From Kluyvera genomosp. 1 (lineage in GTDB: Bacteria; Pseudomonadota; Gammaproteobacteria; Enterobacterales; Enterobacteriaceae), in assembly GCF_001266615.1 (NCBI RefSeq), contig NZ_LGHZ01000010.1, positions 25,545 to 89,544 on the forward strand: a DNA stretch of 64,000 bases, given 5' to 3'. Both the position numbers and the translations under genes were made by a program. Within the stretch, counting starts at the first letter, position 1, and each line of letters begins with the position of its first letter. This document shows positions 1-12,290 of this stretch, one piece after another. Under the pieces are notes generated by a model. That model had not been told where the DNA came from. It saw nothing but the letters and a program-made list of their open reading frames with translations, and made no database searches.

Positions 1-1806
1 CAACGGCGATTTGTAAAGCAGTACGCAGTGGGATGCTACCGCACCACGGCCCACGCGGCCGCGGAGCTGGTGGAGCTGGGCCAACCCTAAGCGCTCAGGG
101 TTTTCGATAATCATCAGGCTAGCGTTGGGAACATCGACGCCGACTTCAATCACCGTGGTGGCGATCAGCAGATGCAGCTCGCCCTGCTTGAAGGATTGCA
201 TGACGGCCTGCTTCTCGGCGGGCTTCATGCGGCCATGTACCAGACCAACGTTAAGCTCCGGCAGCGCGAGTTTTAACTCTTCCCAAGTTGCCTCTGCGGC
301 CTGTGCTTCCAGCAGTTCAGACTCTTCAATCAGCGTGCAGACCCAGTAGGCCTGGCGGCCTTCAGTGGTGCAGGCATTGCGTACCCGGTTAATGATGTCG
401 GGACGACGAGTATCCGGGATGGCGACGGTGGTTACCGGTGTCCTGCCCGGCGGCAGCTCGTCAATCACCGAGGTATCGAGATCGGCATAGGCGGTCATCG
501 CCAGGGTACGTGGAATCGGGGTGGCGGTCATGATCAACTGATGCGGATGGAAGCCCTGCTGTTGCCCTTTCTCCCACAGCGCCAGGCGCTGATGGACACC
601 AAAGCGGTGCTGTTCATCGATGATGACCAACGCGAGACCGTTAAACTGCACCTGTTCCTGGAAAATGGCGTGGGTGCCAACAATCATCTGTACCTGACCG
701 CTAGCAATGGCGTCCTGCTGCGCCTGACGCGCTTTGCCTTTTTGCTTACCGGCGAGCCAGCCCACTTCAATGCCGAGTGGTTCAAACCAGCTACGGAAGT
801 TATTGGCATGCTGTTCGGCGAGCAGCTCGGTGGGTGCCATCAGCGCGACCTGCTTACCGTGAGCAATGGCACGCAGCGCGGCGAGAGCAGCGACTAGGGT
901 TTTACCCGAGCCGACATCCCCCTGCACCAGACGCATCATCGGCACATCAAGTGCCATATCATGTTCGATTTCCGCCACGACGCGCGTTTGCGCCCCGGTC
1001 GGTTTGAACGGCAGCGAATCGAGAAAACGGTTTTTCAGGTCGCCCTGAGCGTTGAGCTGGAGGGCGTGATAGCGCTGAGCACCTGCACGCAGCGCCAGCA
1101 TACTCAGATTATGCGCCAGCAGTTCTTCAAGAATCAGACGCTGCTGCGCCGGATGTTTACCGGTTTCTAAATCGGCGAGCTGTAGCGACGGTGGTGGGCG
1201 ATGCAGTGTGCGCAGCGCCTCGGGTAGGCTCATCATGCCTTGTGCCAGCTCCGGTGGCAGCAGTTCGCTAATAGCGCAGGTATCCAGCAGGTCCAGCGCC
1301 TGGTCGGTAAGTTTGCGCAGCGTCGCCTGCTTAATGCCTTCGGTGGTGGGGTAGACCGGAGTTAAGGTCTCCTGCAAATCTGGGGTGCTGAGATCGCCCT
1401 GCACGCGGTATTCCGGATGGATCATCTCCGCACCGTATTTTCCGCGTTTGGCTTCGCCATAGGCCAACACGCGCTTGCCGGTGGCAAGGCTGTTTTTCAT
1501 GGCCGCGTTGAAGTTGAAAAAACGCATCGTCAGGATGCCGGAGCCGTCGCTTATCTGGCAGGTCATCATCCGGCGGCCGCCGAAGGTGATATTGCTGCTC
1601 AGGACTTCACCCTCGACGCTGGCATATACGCCGGGAAGCAGTTCACCGATAGGGTAGAGATGAGTGCGATCTTCGTAACGCAATGGCAGGTGCAGGAGGA
1701 GGTCCTGCACCGTGTGGAGACCAATTTTTGCCAGCCGACTGCTCTGTGCGGCACCGACGCCGGTCAATGTGTTGAGCGGAACGGCATCCAGCAGACGGCT
1801 TTGCAT
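1..1806 (-). CDS. recG: RecG ATP-dependent DNA helicase (3' end beyond window)
   Basis: RecG remodels stalled replication forks and branch-migrates Holliday junctions. The minus-strand frame is open from the ATG at 1806 to the window edge and gives 602 residues of a protein that is 693 aa in E. coli, so roughly the last 90 residues are missing. The visible part matches RecG throughout: an N-terminal wedge/OB region, Walker A GDVGSGKT with its lysine at residue 302, the DEQH box, and the RGRVGRG helicase motif VI near the edge. It starts 5 bp after the trmH stop, the usual spoT-trmH-recG arrangement. Truncation is only by the window boundary; no internal stop was seen. Confidence 0.96.
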   Translation of the reverse strand, partial: MQSRLLDAVPLNTLTGVGAAQSSRLAKIGLHTVQDLLLHLPLRYEDRTHLYPIGELLPGVYASVEGEVLSSNITFGGRRMMTCQISDGSGILTMRFFNFNAAMKNSLATGKRVLAYGEAKRGKYGAEMIHPEYRVQGDLSTPDLQETLTPVYPTTEGIKQATLRKLTDQALDLLDTCAISELLPPELAQGMMSLPEALRTLHRPPPSLQLADLETGKHPAQQRLILEELLAHNLSMLALRAGAQRYHALQLNAQGDLKNRFLDSLPFKPTGAQTRVVAEIEHDMALDVPMMRLVQGDVGSGKTLVAALAALRAIAHGKQVALMAPTELLAEQHANNFRSWFEPLGIEVGWLAGKQKGKARQAQQDAIASGQVQMIVGTHAIFQEQVQFNGLALVIIDEQHRFGVHQRLALWEKGQQQGFHPHQLIMTATPIPRTLAMTAYADLDTSVIDELPPGRTPVTTVAIPDTRRPDIINRVRNACTTEGRQAYWVCTLIEESELLEAQAAEATWEELKLALPELNVGLVHGRMKPAEKQAVMQSFKQGELHLLIATTVIEVGVDVPNASLMIIENPERLGLAQLHQLRGRVGRGAVASHCVLLYKSPL

Positions 1807-1811
1807 AGCGG

Positions 1812-2501
1812 TTACCCCTTGGCCTGCATGGTGGCCCACCATGAGGCATCGGCCTCGACCTCACCCCATTCGTTGACGCGAGGGTAAGGCAGGCCTTTAC
1901 GTTTAGCGACATTCGCCAGCACCGGGTAGCCACCTTCAAATAGCAGACGCTGCTGCTCTTCATCCGGCAGCATGCTGTTGTCACGGCGATACATGCCGGC
2001 GTTTTGCCGCTGGCGCTGGGCTTCATAGAGGATAAGGGCGGAGGCGACGGAGACGTTCAGCGACTGCACCATCCCAATCATTGGGATGATAATGTCCTGG
2101 TCTGCCAGGTCTAGCGCTTCCTGAGTGATACCGGTTTTTTCCTGACCCATTAAAATACAGGTCGGGCGGGTATAGTCGATTTCGCGGAAATCCACGGCTT
2201 TATCAGAGAGGTGGGTAGCCAGAATCTGCATACCCTGGCCCTTCAAGTGGCTGACTGCATCGCTAATGGTCGGATGGGTTTTCACCTGAACCCAGCTGTT
2301 GCTGCCTGCTGCCGCAGAGACCATTGTGCGCATACGGCTGCCAGGCCAGACGGCGTGAACTTCATGGACGCCGACTGCATCAGCGGTGCGAACGATCGCC
2401 GAGACATTATGAGGTTTGTGGACCTGCTCCATGCAGACCGTCAGATCAGGCTGGCGCCTGGCGAGCATCTCACAAATTCGCGCATAACGCTGTGGATTCA
2501 T
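1812..2501 (-). CDS. trmH: tRNA (guanosine(18)-2'-O)-methyltransferase TrmH
   Basis: TrmH methylates the 2'-OH of G18 in the D-loop of tRNAs using AdoMet. The 229-residue product equals the E. coli length and shows the three SPOUT motifs: NVSAIVRTADAVG with N32 and R38, ILMGQEKTG with E121, and MVQSLNVSVASA with N149, which form the trefoil-knot AdoMet pocket. The start is the ATG at 2501. An in-frame ATG 18 bp upstream would add MKDEVP, but it lies inside the ERIC-like element and has no counterpart in E. coli. The Shine-Dalgarno-like AAGGATGAAG just upstream is contributed by the end of that element. The gene is followed closely by recG. Confidence 0.95.
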   Translation of the reverse strand: MNPQRYARICEMLARRQPDLTVCMEQVHKPHNVSAIVRTADAVGVHEVHAVWPGSRMRTMVSAAAGSNSWVQVKTHPTISDAVSHLKGQGMQILATHLSDKAVDFREIDYTRPTCILMGQEKTGITQEALDLADQDIIIPMIGMVQSLNVSVASALILYEAQRQRQNAGMYRRDNSMLPDEEQQRLLFEGGYPVLANVAKRKGLPYPRVNEWGEVEADASWWATMQAKG

Positions 2502-2503
2502 TG

Positions 2504-2623
2504 GCACTTCATCCTTCAAATTACCTCGGCGTTAGCTGCACTCACCCCAGAAACGCACCGCTGCACGTTCCGGGGAAATCATTCCTCTGCCGCCTTACGC
2601 AGTGGGAATGATGCTGTGTCTAA
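2504..2623. repeat. ERIC-like intergenic repeat between spoT and trmH
   Basis: The 120-bp spacer between spoT and trmH contains the hallmarks of an enterobacterial repetitive intergenic consensus (IRU) element. On the plus strand these are a CATCCTTCAA end, the GCGTTAGCTGCACTCACCCCAG arm (given here only as a landmark at 2528-2550), a central CGGGG partner, and a CTGCCGCCTTACGCAG segment. The right half also has a perfect 8-bp inverted repeat, ATCATTCC at 2578-2585 and GGAATGAT at 2605-2612. Spacing here is, from memory, only a few bases in E. coli. The match is from recollection of the ERIC consensus, not an alignment. Confidence 0.7.
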
Positions 2624-2625
2624 AA

Positions 2626-4740
2626 CTAGTTACGGTTACGGGTGACTTTGATGACGTCTGGCATGACGCGGATTTTGCGCATGATATTGGCCAGATGCAC
2701 GCGGTCACGAGCGGTAAGACGGATAAAGGCGCTGTAGACGCGGCCGTCTTTTTCTTCCGTATTCAAACTCTGAATATTGGATGTCGCGGTGTTGATAGCG
2801 GCCGTCAGGTTGGCTAACGCCCCCTGATGGTTGAACATATCGACCTTAATCTCGGTGATAAATTCTTGTGCCGTCTCTTTGTCCCACTCTACCGCCATAA
2901 ATTTCTCAGGTTCTTTCTGATAGCCGCGAATATTGCGACAGGATTCATGGTGGATAACCAACCCTTTACCCGGGCTGACGTGAGCAATGATCGGGTCGCC
3001 AGGGATTGGACGACAGCATTTTGCAAAGGTGATCAGTACGCCATCTGCGCCTTTAATTGGCAGATGGGTTAGCCCGGAGGCGCCCGGTGCCAGCGGCGTA
3101 GCTTCGCCCTGCTGCAGGTTCTTCGCGACCACCACGCTCATGGCGTTACCGAGACCGATTTCCGCCAGCAGATCGTCGAGCGAGGTCAGGCGCATACGAT
3201 CCAGCTCGCGCTGAATATGGTCTGGTGAAATCTCCGCTAACTTGCGGCTACCACCCAATGCGTGATTCAGCAGCCGGCGACCCAGACTGACGGAGTCATC
3301 GCGCTTGAGGTTTTTCAGCATTTGGCGAATTTTGGCGCGCGCTTTTGAGCTGACGACAAAGTTGAGCCATGCGGCGTTCGGGCGTGCGCCCGGCGCGGTA
3401 ATGATTTCAACGGTTTGACCGCTGGAGAGCGGTTGTGACAGCGGGTAAGGCTGACGATCAACGCGCGCGCCCACGCAGGCATGGCCAATATCGGTATGCA
3501 CGGCGTAGGCAAAGTCCACCGGCGTCGCGCCTGCGGGCAGTTCGACAATACGTCCTTCCGGGGTGAAAACGTAAATCTCATCTGGGAAGAGGTCGGATTT
3601 GACGCTTTCGATAAATTCAAATGAGCTACCGGCGCTTTGTTGAAGTTCCAATAGGCTCTGCATCCAACGCTGCGCGCGGATTTGTGCGGTTGTGCTGCTT
3701 TCGCCACCGTGTTCTTTGTAGGCCCAGTGCGCCGCCACACCCATCTCTGCCATTTGATCCATATCTTCAGTACGGATCTGGACTTCAACCGGCACGCCAT
3801 GCGGCCCAATCATTGAAGTGTGCAGGGATTGATATCCGTTCGCCTTAGGAATGGCGATGTAGTCTTTAACGCGACCCGGACGGGGTTTATACAGGCTGTG
3901 CATCTGCCCCAGAACGCGGTAGCAGGTGTCGAGATCGTGAACGATCACGCGGAAGGCGTAGATGTCCATGATCGAGTGAAAACGCTGCTCTTTGAGCACC
4001 ATTTTGCAGTAAATCGAATACAAGTGCTTTTCGCGACCGCTTACGCGACACGGAATCCCCGCTTCCTGCAAACGCCCTTCGATCTCCGAGAGGATTTTTT
4101 GGATCATCTCTTTACGGTTCCCGCGCGCGGCTTTTACTACCTCTTTAATGACGCGATAGCGGTTAGGATACAGCGCTTCAAAGCCCAGCTCTTCAAGCTC
4201 GGTTTTGATGTGATGGATACCTAAACGGTGCGCAAGCGGACTATAGATTTCGAGTGTTTCACGGGCAATGCGGCGACGTTTGTCCGGGCGTAATGAGCCC
4301 AGCGTGCGCATATTGTGGGTACGGTCAGCGAGTTTGATGAGGATGACGCGGATATCCTGCACCATCGCCATAATCATCTTGCGAAAGTTTTCGGCCTGGG
4401 CCTCTTTCTTATCGCGGAACTTGAGCTTATCAAGTTTCGACACCCCTTCTACCAGTTCGGCAACGCTCTTACCAAAGAGTTGTTCCATATCCTGGTAGGT
4501 CGCAGGGGTATCTTCAATCACGTCATGTAGTAGGGCGGCCATCAGCGTTTCATAGTCGAGTTTCATCTCGGCCAGAATGCAGGCAACCGCTACCGGGTGC
4601 GTGATATAGGGTTCACCGCTTGAACGTGTCTGCCCCTCGTGAGCGTCACGTGCAACGAGATAGGCCTGCCGAAGACGCTTAATTTGGTCTTCCGGCAGGT
4701 AGTGTTGAATCAGCTGATTCAGGCTCTCAAACAGATACAA
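2626..4740 (-). CDS. spoT: Bifunctional (p)ppGpp synthetase/hydrolase SpoT
   Basis: SpoT degrades and, weakly, makes (p)ppGpp in the stringent response. The 704-aa protein has the HD hydrolase domain with HD at 72-73 and ED at 76-77, the synthetase domain with the KDYIAIPKANGYQSLHT segment, a TGS domain around 390-450, a FAKCCRPIPGD cysteine motif around 590, and a C-terminal ACT domain. It begins with TTG at 4738-4740, the same unusual start used by E. coli spoT. It is 2 residues longer than the E. coli protein because of small changes near HGGESS and LAPGASG. It lies 18 bp downstream of rpoZ in the gmk-side operon. Confidence 0.97.
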   Translation of the reverse strand: MYLFESLNQLIQHYLPEDQIKRLRQAYLVARDAHEGQTRSSGEPYITHPVAVACILAEMKLDYETLMAALLHDVIEDTPATYQDMEQLFGKSVAELVEGVSKLDKLKFRDKKEAQAENFRKMIMAMVQDIRVILIKLADRTHNMRTLGSLRPDKRRRIARETLEIYSPLAHRLGIHHIKTELEELGFEALYPNRYRVIKEVVKAARGNRKEMIQKILSEIEGRLQEAGIPCRVSGREKHLYSIYCKMVLKEQRFHSIMDIYAFRVIVHDLDTCYRVLGQMHSLYKPRPGRVKDYIAIPKANGYQSLHTSMIGPHGVPVEVQIRTEDMDQMAEMGVAAHWAYKEHGGESSTTAQIRAQRWMQSLLELQQSAGSSFEFIESVKSDLFPDEIYVFTPEGRIVELPAGATPVDFAYAVHTDIGHACVGARVDRQPYPLSQPLSSGQTVEIITAPGARPNAAWLNFVVSSKARAKIRQMLKNLKRDDSVSLGRRLLNHALGGSRKLAEISPDHIQRELDRMRLTSLDDLLAEIGLGNAMSVVVAKNLQQGEATPLAPGASGLTHLPIKGADGVLITFAKCCRPIPGDPIIAHVSPGKGLVIHHESCRNIRGYQKEPEKFMAVEWDKETAQEFITEIKVDMFNHQGALANLTAAINTATSNIQSLNTEEKDGRVYSAFIRLTARDRVHLANIMRKIRVMPDVIKVTRNRN

Positions 4741-4758
4741 GGGCGACCCGCAATCTAA

Positions 4759-5034
4759 TTAACGACGACCTTCAGCAATAGCGGTAACAGCTTGTAATTC
4801 AGCGGCTTCCTGCTCTTGCTGTTCCTGGCGCTCACGCACGTCGAGGATCTGGTTGTTGATCAGACCTTCTTCGATTTCGCGCAGTGCGATTACGGTGGTT
4901 TTATCGTTTTCTTCCGGTACTAACGGATCTTTTCCGCCAACCTGCATCTGACGAGCGCGACGCGCGGCGACCAGTACCAGGTCAAAACGGTTACCAATTT
5001 TCTCTACAGCGTCCTGAACAGTTACGCGTGCCAT
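4759..5034 (-). CDS. rpoZ: RNA polymerase omega subunit RpoZ
   Basis: Omega is the small RNA polymerase subunit that binds beta' and helps form one ppGpp-binding site. The 91-aa sequence appears identical to E. coli omega as recalled, from [20 protein letters not shown] to the AIAEGRR end. The Q/E-rich tail around residues 68-80 is typical. It is encoded directly upstream of spoT, so the ppGpp enzyme and a ppGpp-binding RNA polymerase subunit are co-transcribed. It starts 53 bp downstream of gmk. Confidence 0.98.
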
Positions 5035-5087
5035 ACTTTAATGCTCCACAGGTGAAGAAATAACGGGGCATGATACTGAAAGTGGGT

Positions 5088-8257
<3,170 letters not shown>

Positions 8258-8465
8258 ATTCGCTCCCGGTATGAATGGCAGGAGGTTAGCGATTTGTGCG
8301 CTCGGTCACGATTGAAATTTTCTAAGGCAAATCCGTTTTGATTATTAAATCTAATTTATGCTGGTGCTTTTTGTGACTGCTATATGGGTTTTAATCGTGT
8401 TTGTGATCTTTTTAATGATTAGAAAATGTAATCAATAAATAGCGAAAGAAGTGAGTGCACAAGGT

Positions 8466-8495
8466 GTAAAAAGCCGCTTCGAAGCGAAGCGGCTT
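8466..8495 (-). terminator. Rho-independent terminator of cptA
   Basis: Stem AAGCCGCTTC (8471-8480) pairs with GAAGCGGCTT (8486-8495). On the minus strand it is followed by a T run, so it terminates the gene ending at 8503. The surrounding 8258-8502 spacer is AT-rich and contains no convincing gene; it should also hold the yicG promoter. Confidence 0.88.
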
Positions 8496-8502
8496 GAGGG
8501 AG

Positions 8503-10236
8503 TTATTGATTACCCGTCTGTTCGCCGTAAGGCAGGGTATCGTAATCAGTTAGCGCTTTTTTATTGTACGGGTTGCCAATCCAGCGGGTGGATTCGACAA
8601 ACTGTGGGCTGGTTAGAGCGCGGGTGGCATCATAATCGTCATAGCTTAATCCAGCCAAATCAGACCAGGTATGAATCAGCTCAGAGCTGCTGTACTTACG
8701 ATTTACATCCTGTGAGAAATCACGCGGATGAGCTTCGTGCCATTTTTCCGATGTCCACAGCAAGAATGGAATCGTGTACATATGACGCGTGGGTTCTTGC
8801 TCGTTACGCCCCTGCGTTTTATGCGGTGGGGTGTCGTACACCTCTTCTCCATGATCTGAGAAGTACAGAAGGAAACCGTTAGGGTCGGTGGCTTTGTAGT
8901 CCTTAATCAGGCTGGAAACCACGTAGTCGTTGTAGAGGTTGGCGTTGTCATAGTTGTTATAAGTAGCCTGCTCGTCCTTGGTCAGACCCGCTGGCATGGT
9001 GTCTGTCTTGCCAGAGAATTTATTCCAGTTTTCCGGATAGCGGTACTCATAGTTAATATGCGTTCCCAGCAGGTGAACGATAATAAACTTCTTCGGTGCC
9101 GGGTCGGCCAGAACCTGTTTAAACGGTGCCAGAACGTTTGAATCATATTCACGTGCGCTCTGTGTACGCTGTTGGTTCATATAGAACTGCTGGTCAGTCT
9201 GCTTAGAGAATACCGTCAGCATGGTGTTACGCGAGGTCATCGTCTGCTGATTGGTGATCCAGAAGGTTTTATATCCCGCCTGTTTCATCAGATTCATCAG
9301 CGATGGCTTGGTCAGATACAGATCGGGATTCTTTTCGTTCGCAAACGTCAATGCCTGCTGCAGAATCTCAATGGTATACGGACGAGAGGTCACAACATCG
9401 TTGAAGACGGTGAAGTTAGGATCGGACTTATGCAGTGCGTCGAGTTCTGGCGTTGTTTCTCGCGGATAGCCGTACAGGCTCATATGGCCACGCTGCGTTG
9501 ATTCGCCAATCACCAGAACCAGCGTGCGTGGTGCGTCACCGGTGCTGTCCTTCAAGTTAGCCAATGGAGGCAGCGCATGGTTGTCGTTGAGTAAACGGGT
9601 CAGGCTGTCTAACTGATGATGGTACTGATAATAACCCGTGATGAACTGCCATGGTGCGGCAGGTGCCAGGCGCGTTGAGATGCCGTCAAGTACATCGCCA
9701 GCCGGCTTGCCCTTAATCACAATGCCATTCACCAACGGATTCAGGATCAGCCCATACAGCAAGGCGAAGGAGACCAACCAGCGCCATGGTGTAGGAATAT
9801 AGACCGGGCGTAGGCGCGTCCAGAGTGCAATGGCGATCGCTGTATAAACCAGTGCAACCAACACGATTTTCAGGCTGAAATACTGACTAAAGAACTCACC
9901 CGCTTCGTTGGTGTTTGTTTCAAACATCACGAATAAAACGCTTTGCGAGAACTCCTGCCCGTAAATAACGTAATAGCTAATCGCCGCAAGCGATGCTCCC
10001 CACAGCACAATGCCAATGATGGCACCGATGATCCGGGTTTGTTTTGGAAACAGGAATACCGGGACCAGCCATAACAGGCTAAAGAGAATCGAATCTCGCA
10101 GCCCGGTGGAGCCGCTGTAGCCTGTTAGGTAGATAACAAGCTGTAATGCGGTAGAAAAGAAGCAGAAATACAATACGGCCCAGCCAAGGGCTTTCCAGCT
10201 AAAGGCTGGAGTAGTCTGAGAGTCGGTGAATTGCAT
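8503..10236 (-). CDS. cptA: Phosphoethanolamine transferase CptA/EptC (LPS core)
   Basis: CptA (EptC, YijP) transfers phosphoethanolamine from phosphatidylethanolamine to the phosphate on heptose I of the LPS core, on the periplasmic side of the inner membrane. The 577-aa protein equals E. coli CptA in length and follows it closely along its whole extent. It has five N-terminal membrane helices (residues ~15-170) and a periplasmic sulfatase-like domain with the GESTQRG nucleophile motif (T247) and the metal-binding SDHGEE motif. In E. coli cptA is elsewhere, near argE-ppc; here it occupies the yicG-yicC interval where K-12 has dinD. Its substrate site is made by WaaP, also encoded in this window. 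Whether a second copy exists at the other locus cannot be seen. Confidence 0.92.
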   Translation of the reverse strand: MQFTDSQTTPAFSWKALGWAVLYFCFFSTALQLVIYLTGYSGSTGLRDSILFSLLWLVPVFLFPKQTRIIGAIIGIVLWGASLAAISYYVIYGQEFSQSVLFVMFETNTNEAGEFFSQYFSLKIVLVALVYTAIAIALWTRLRPVYIPTPWRWLVSFALLYGLILNPLVNGIVIKGKPAGDVLDGISTRLAPAAPWQFITGYYQYHHQLDSLTRLLNDNHALPPLANLKDSTGDAPRTLVLVIGESTQRGHMSLYGYPRETTPELDALHKSDPNFTVFNDVVTSRPYTIEILQQALTFANEKNPDLYLTKPSLMNLMKQAGYKTFWITNQQTMTSRNTMLTVFSKQTDQQFYMNQQRTQSAREYDSNVLAPFKQVLADPAPKKFIIVHLLGTHINYEYRYPENWNKFSGKTDTMPAGLTKDEQATYNNYDNANLYNDYVVSSLIKDYKATDPNGFLLYFSDHGEEVYDTPPHKTQGRNEQEPTRHMYTIPFLLWTSEKWHEAHPRDFSQDVNRKYSSSELIHTWSDLAGLSYDDYDATRALTSPQFVESTRWIGNPYNKKALTDYDTLPYGEQTGNQ

Positions 10237-10469
10237 ATGTTTAGCTTATTGTGAAGTTAAGGCGGCCAGTCTAGCTACCAATACTTAAGAAATAATTAGT
10301 TCGATATCAGAGCGCACAAACAGATAGGCCCAACACCGATAGGGTTAGGGCATAAACTTAATTTAATTAAGGGATAATGTTCTGTGATATCGCATTTTTT
10401 CCATAATCGCCTTTTTAAAAGGCAGGCTAATAATGCAACGAGGATGGGGGAAAAGAAACTACCTGAATT

Positions 10470-10497
10470 AAAAAATGCCCGCAAAAGCGCGGGCATT
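10470..10497 (-). terminator. Rho-independent terminator of yicC
   Basis: AATGCCCGC and GCGGGCATT flank a short AAAGC-type loop at about 10475-10496. On the minus strand the hairpin is followed by six T residues, so it ends yicC transcription. The remaining spacer up to 10237 is AT-rich and should hold the cptA promoter. Confidence 0.88.
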
Positions 10498-10521
10498 GTA
10501 ACTTCATTGAGTAATGTAAAA

Positions 10522-11385
10522 TTACTCGATATTCTGAATCTGCTCGCGCATTTGCTCGATCAATACCTTGAGCTCAATAGCGGATTTCGTGACGTCGGCA
10601 TTAATCGATTTTGAGGCCAGCGTGTTCGATTCACGGTTAAATTCCTGCATCATGAAGTCCAAACGGCGGCCAACGGCCTCTTTTTTCTTCAGGATGTTAT
10701 AGGTTTCTTTCACGTGTGCTTCTAAACGATCCAGCTCTTCTGCCACATCAATACGCTGTGCCATCAGCACCAGTTCTTGCTCAAGGCGATTGTTTTCCAA
10801 CTGCACCTCTGCATCTTCCAGCTTGGCAACCAGGCGTTCACGCTGCCATTGGAGAATTTCTGGCATATGTGCGCGGACTTTAGTCACTTCGCCGCTGACG
10901 CCTTCCAGACGTTGTTCAATCAGCGTTTTCAGTGCCTGGCCTTCGGTTTCGCGGGCAACAATGAAATCGTCTAGCGTGCCGTCGAGGGCGGCAAGAATGT
11001 CGGCGGCAATGGCATCTAAATCCTGCTCTTTCGCGGCCATCACGCCCGGCCAGCGTAGAATGTCGACGGGATTAATTTCCCCTTCATCGCTTTGCATTTT
11101 GACCCAGTTCGCAGCGTTTACTAGCTGTTTTGCCAGGTTTTCATTAAGGATCAGCTCCCCTTGCGCACTGGCATCTGCCTCAAAGCGCAAAGTACATTCT
11201 ACTTTCCCACGGGTCAGACGGGTGCGCAGGCGTTCGCGAACAACTGGTTCAAGACTGCGGAATTGCTCCGGCAGACGGAAATAGGTTTCGAGATAACGCT
11301 GGTTAACCGAGCGCAGTTCCCAGGCGGCGCTGCCCCAAGTGCCCTTGATTTCACGACGGGCATAGGCGGTCATGCTGCGGATCAT
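10522..11385 (-). CDS. yicC: YicC-family endoribonuclease
   Basis: The 287-aa protein has the same length as E. coli YicC. YicC_N and DUF1732 domains are recognisable from MIRSMTAYARRE at the start to LIEQMREQIQNIE at the end. The family has been reported as an endoribonuclease that affects the sRNA RyhB; that role comes from the literature, not from motifs here. The conserved C-terminal EEFNRESNTLASK-like segment (QEFNRESNTLASKS) is present. It is divergent from rph and has its own terminator. Confidence 0.94.
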   Translation of the reverse strand: MIRSMTAYARREIKGTWGSAAWELRSVNQRYLETYFRLPEQFRSLEPVVRERLRTRLTRGKVECTLRFEADASAQGELILNENLAKQLVNAANWVKMQSDEGEINPVDILRWPGVMAAKEQDLDAIAADILAALDGTLDDFIVARETEGQALKTLIEQRLEGVSGEVTKVRAHMPEILQWQRERLVAKLEDAEVQLENNRLEQELVLMAQRIDVAEELDRLEAHVKETYNILKKKEAVGRRLDFMMQEFNRESNTLASKSINADVTKSAIELKVLIEQMREQIQNIE

Positions 11386-11510
11386 AGACGTTCCTGTTTT
11401 TAAAGGAGAGATGGGGGGATTATAGCCTCCAGGGGCTTATCAGGATAGGCATAAGCGCCGTTAATCCGTATAATGCGCAGCCACATTCGTTTCAAGCCGG
11501 AGATTTTATC

Positions 11511-12227
11511 ATGCGTCCAAACGGTCGTAGTGCCAATCAGGTGCGTCCCGTCACCCTGACCCGTAATTATACAAAACACGCAGAAGGCTCCGTGCTGGTC
11601 GAATTTGGCGACACCAAAGTGCTCTGCACAGCCTCTATCGATGAAGGCGTGCCGCGTTTCCTGAAAGGTCAGGGTCAAGGTTGGATCACGGCGGAATACG
11701 GCATGCTGCCACGTGCAACCCACACCCGTAACGCCCGTGAAGCGGCGAAAGGCAAACAGGGTGGCCGTACCATGGAAATCCAGCGTTTAATCGCTCGTGC
11801 GCTGCGCGCTGCGGTGGACCTGAAGGCGCTGGGTGAGTTCACTATTACGCTGGACTGCGATGTTATCCAGGCCGATGGCGGTACGCGTACTGCCTCGATT
11901 ACCGGTGCCTGCGTGGCGCTGGCTGATGCGCTGGGCAAACTGGTTGCCGCAGGTAAGCTGAAAACCAACCCGATGAAAGGGATGGTCGCGGCGGTTTCTG
12001 TGGGTATTGTGAACGGCGAAGCGCTGTGTGACCTGGAATATGTCGAAGATTCTGCGGCAGAAACCGATATGAACGTGGTGATGACCGAAGATGGCCGTAT
12101 CATCGAAGTTCAGGGAACGGCCGAAGGCGAGCCGTTCACCCATGAAGAATTACTCACCCTGCTGGCGCTGGCCAGAGGGGGAATCGAATCTATTGTCACG
12201 ACGCAGAAGGCGGCGTTGGAAAATTGA
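11511..12227 (+). CDS. rph: Ribonuclease PH, full length
   Basis: RNase PH is a phosphate-dependent 3'-5' exoribonuclease that trims tRNA 3' ends. The 238-aa protein starts [16 protein letters not shown] and carries the RNase PH core through [14 protein letters not shown] to the end. Unlike E. coli K-12 MG1655, whose rph is frameshifted near its 3' end, this copy is intact. It is the first gene of rph-pyrE, and its translation through the 3' end is needed for the UTP-sensing attenuation of pyrE, so an intact frame implies normal pyrE expression. Confidence 0.97.
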   Translation: MRPNGRSANQVRPVTLTRNYTKHAEGSVLVEFGDTKVLCTASIDEGVPRFLKGQGQGWITAEYGMLPRATHTRNAREAAKGKQGGRTMEIQRLIARALRAAVDLKALGEFTITLDCDVIQADGGTRTASITGACVALADALGKLVAAGKLKTNPMKGMVAAVSVGIVNGEALCDLEYVEDSAAETDMNVVMTEDGRIIEVQGTAEGEPFTHEELLTLLALARGGIESIVTTQKAALEN

Positions 12228-12233
12228 TTTTAA

Positions 12234-12258
12234 GGGCGACGTTGTCGCCCTTTTTTTT
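12234..12258 (+). promoter_or_regulatory. pyrE attenuator (intrinsic terminator in rph-pyrE)
   Basis: GGGCGAC (12234-12240) and GTCGCCC (12244-12250) form a 7-bp stem followed by eight T residues, 6 bp after the rph stop. In E. coli this is the attenuator. When UTP is low, RNA polymerase pauses in U-rich tracts, the ribosome finishing rph catches up, and the hairpin cannot form, so pyrE is transcribed. Confidence 0.92.
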
Positions 12259-12290
12259 GTCCGTAATAAAGTGAGATGAGGAGCGAATCC

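Noticed and set aside
10296..10496. Small minus-strand frame between cptA and yicC
   Set aside because: It reads through the yicC terminator hairpin and has no conserved features.
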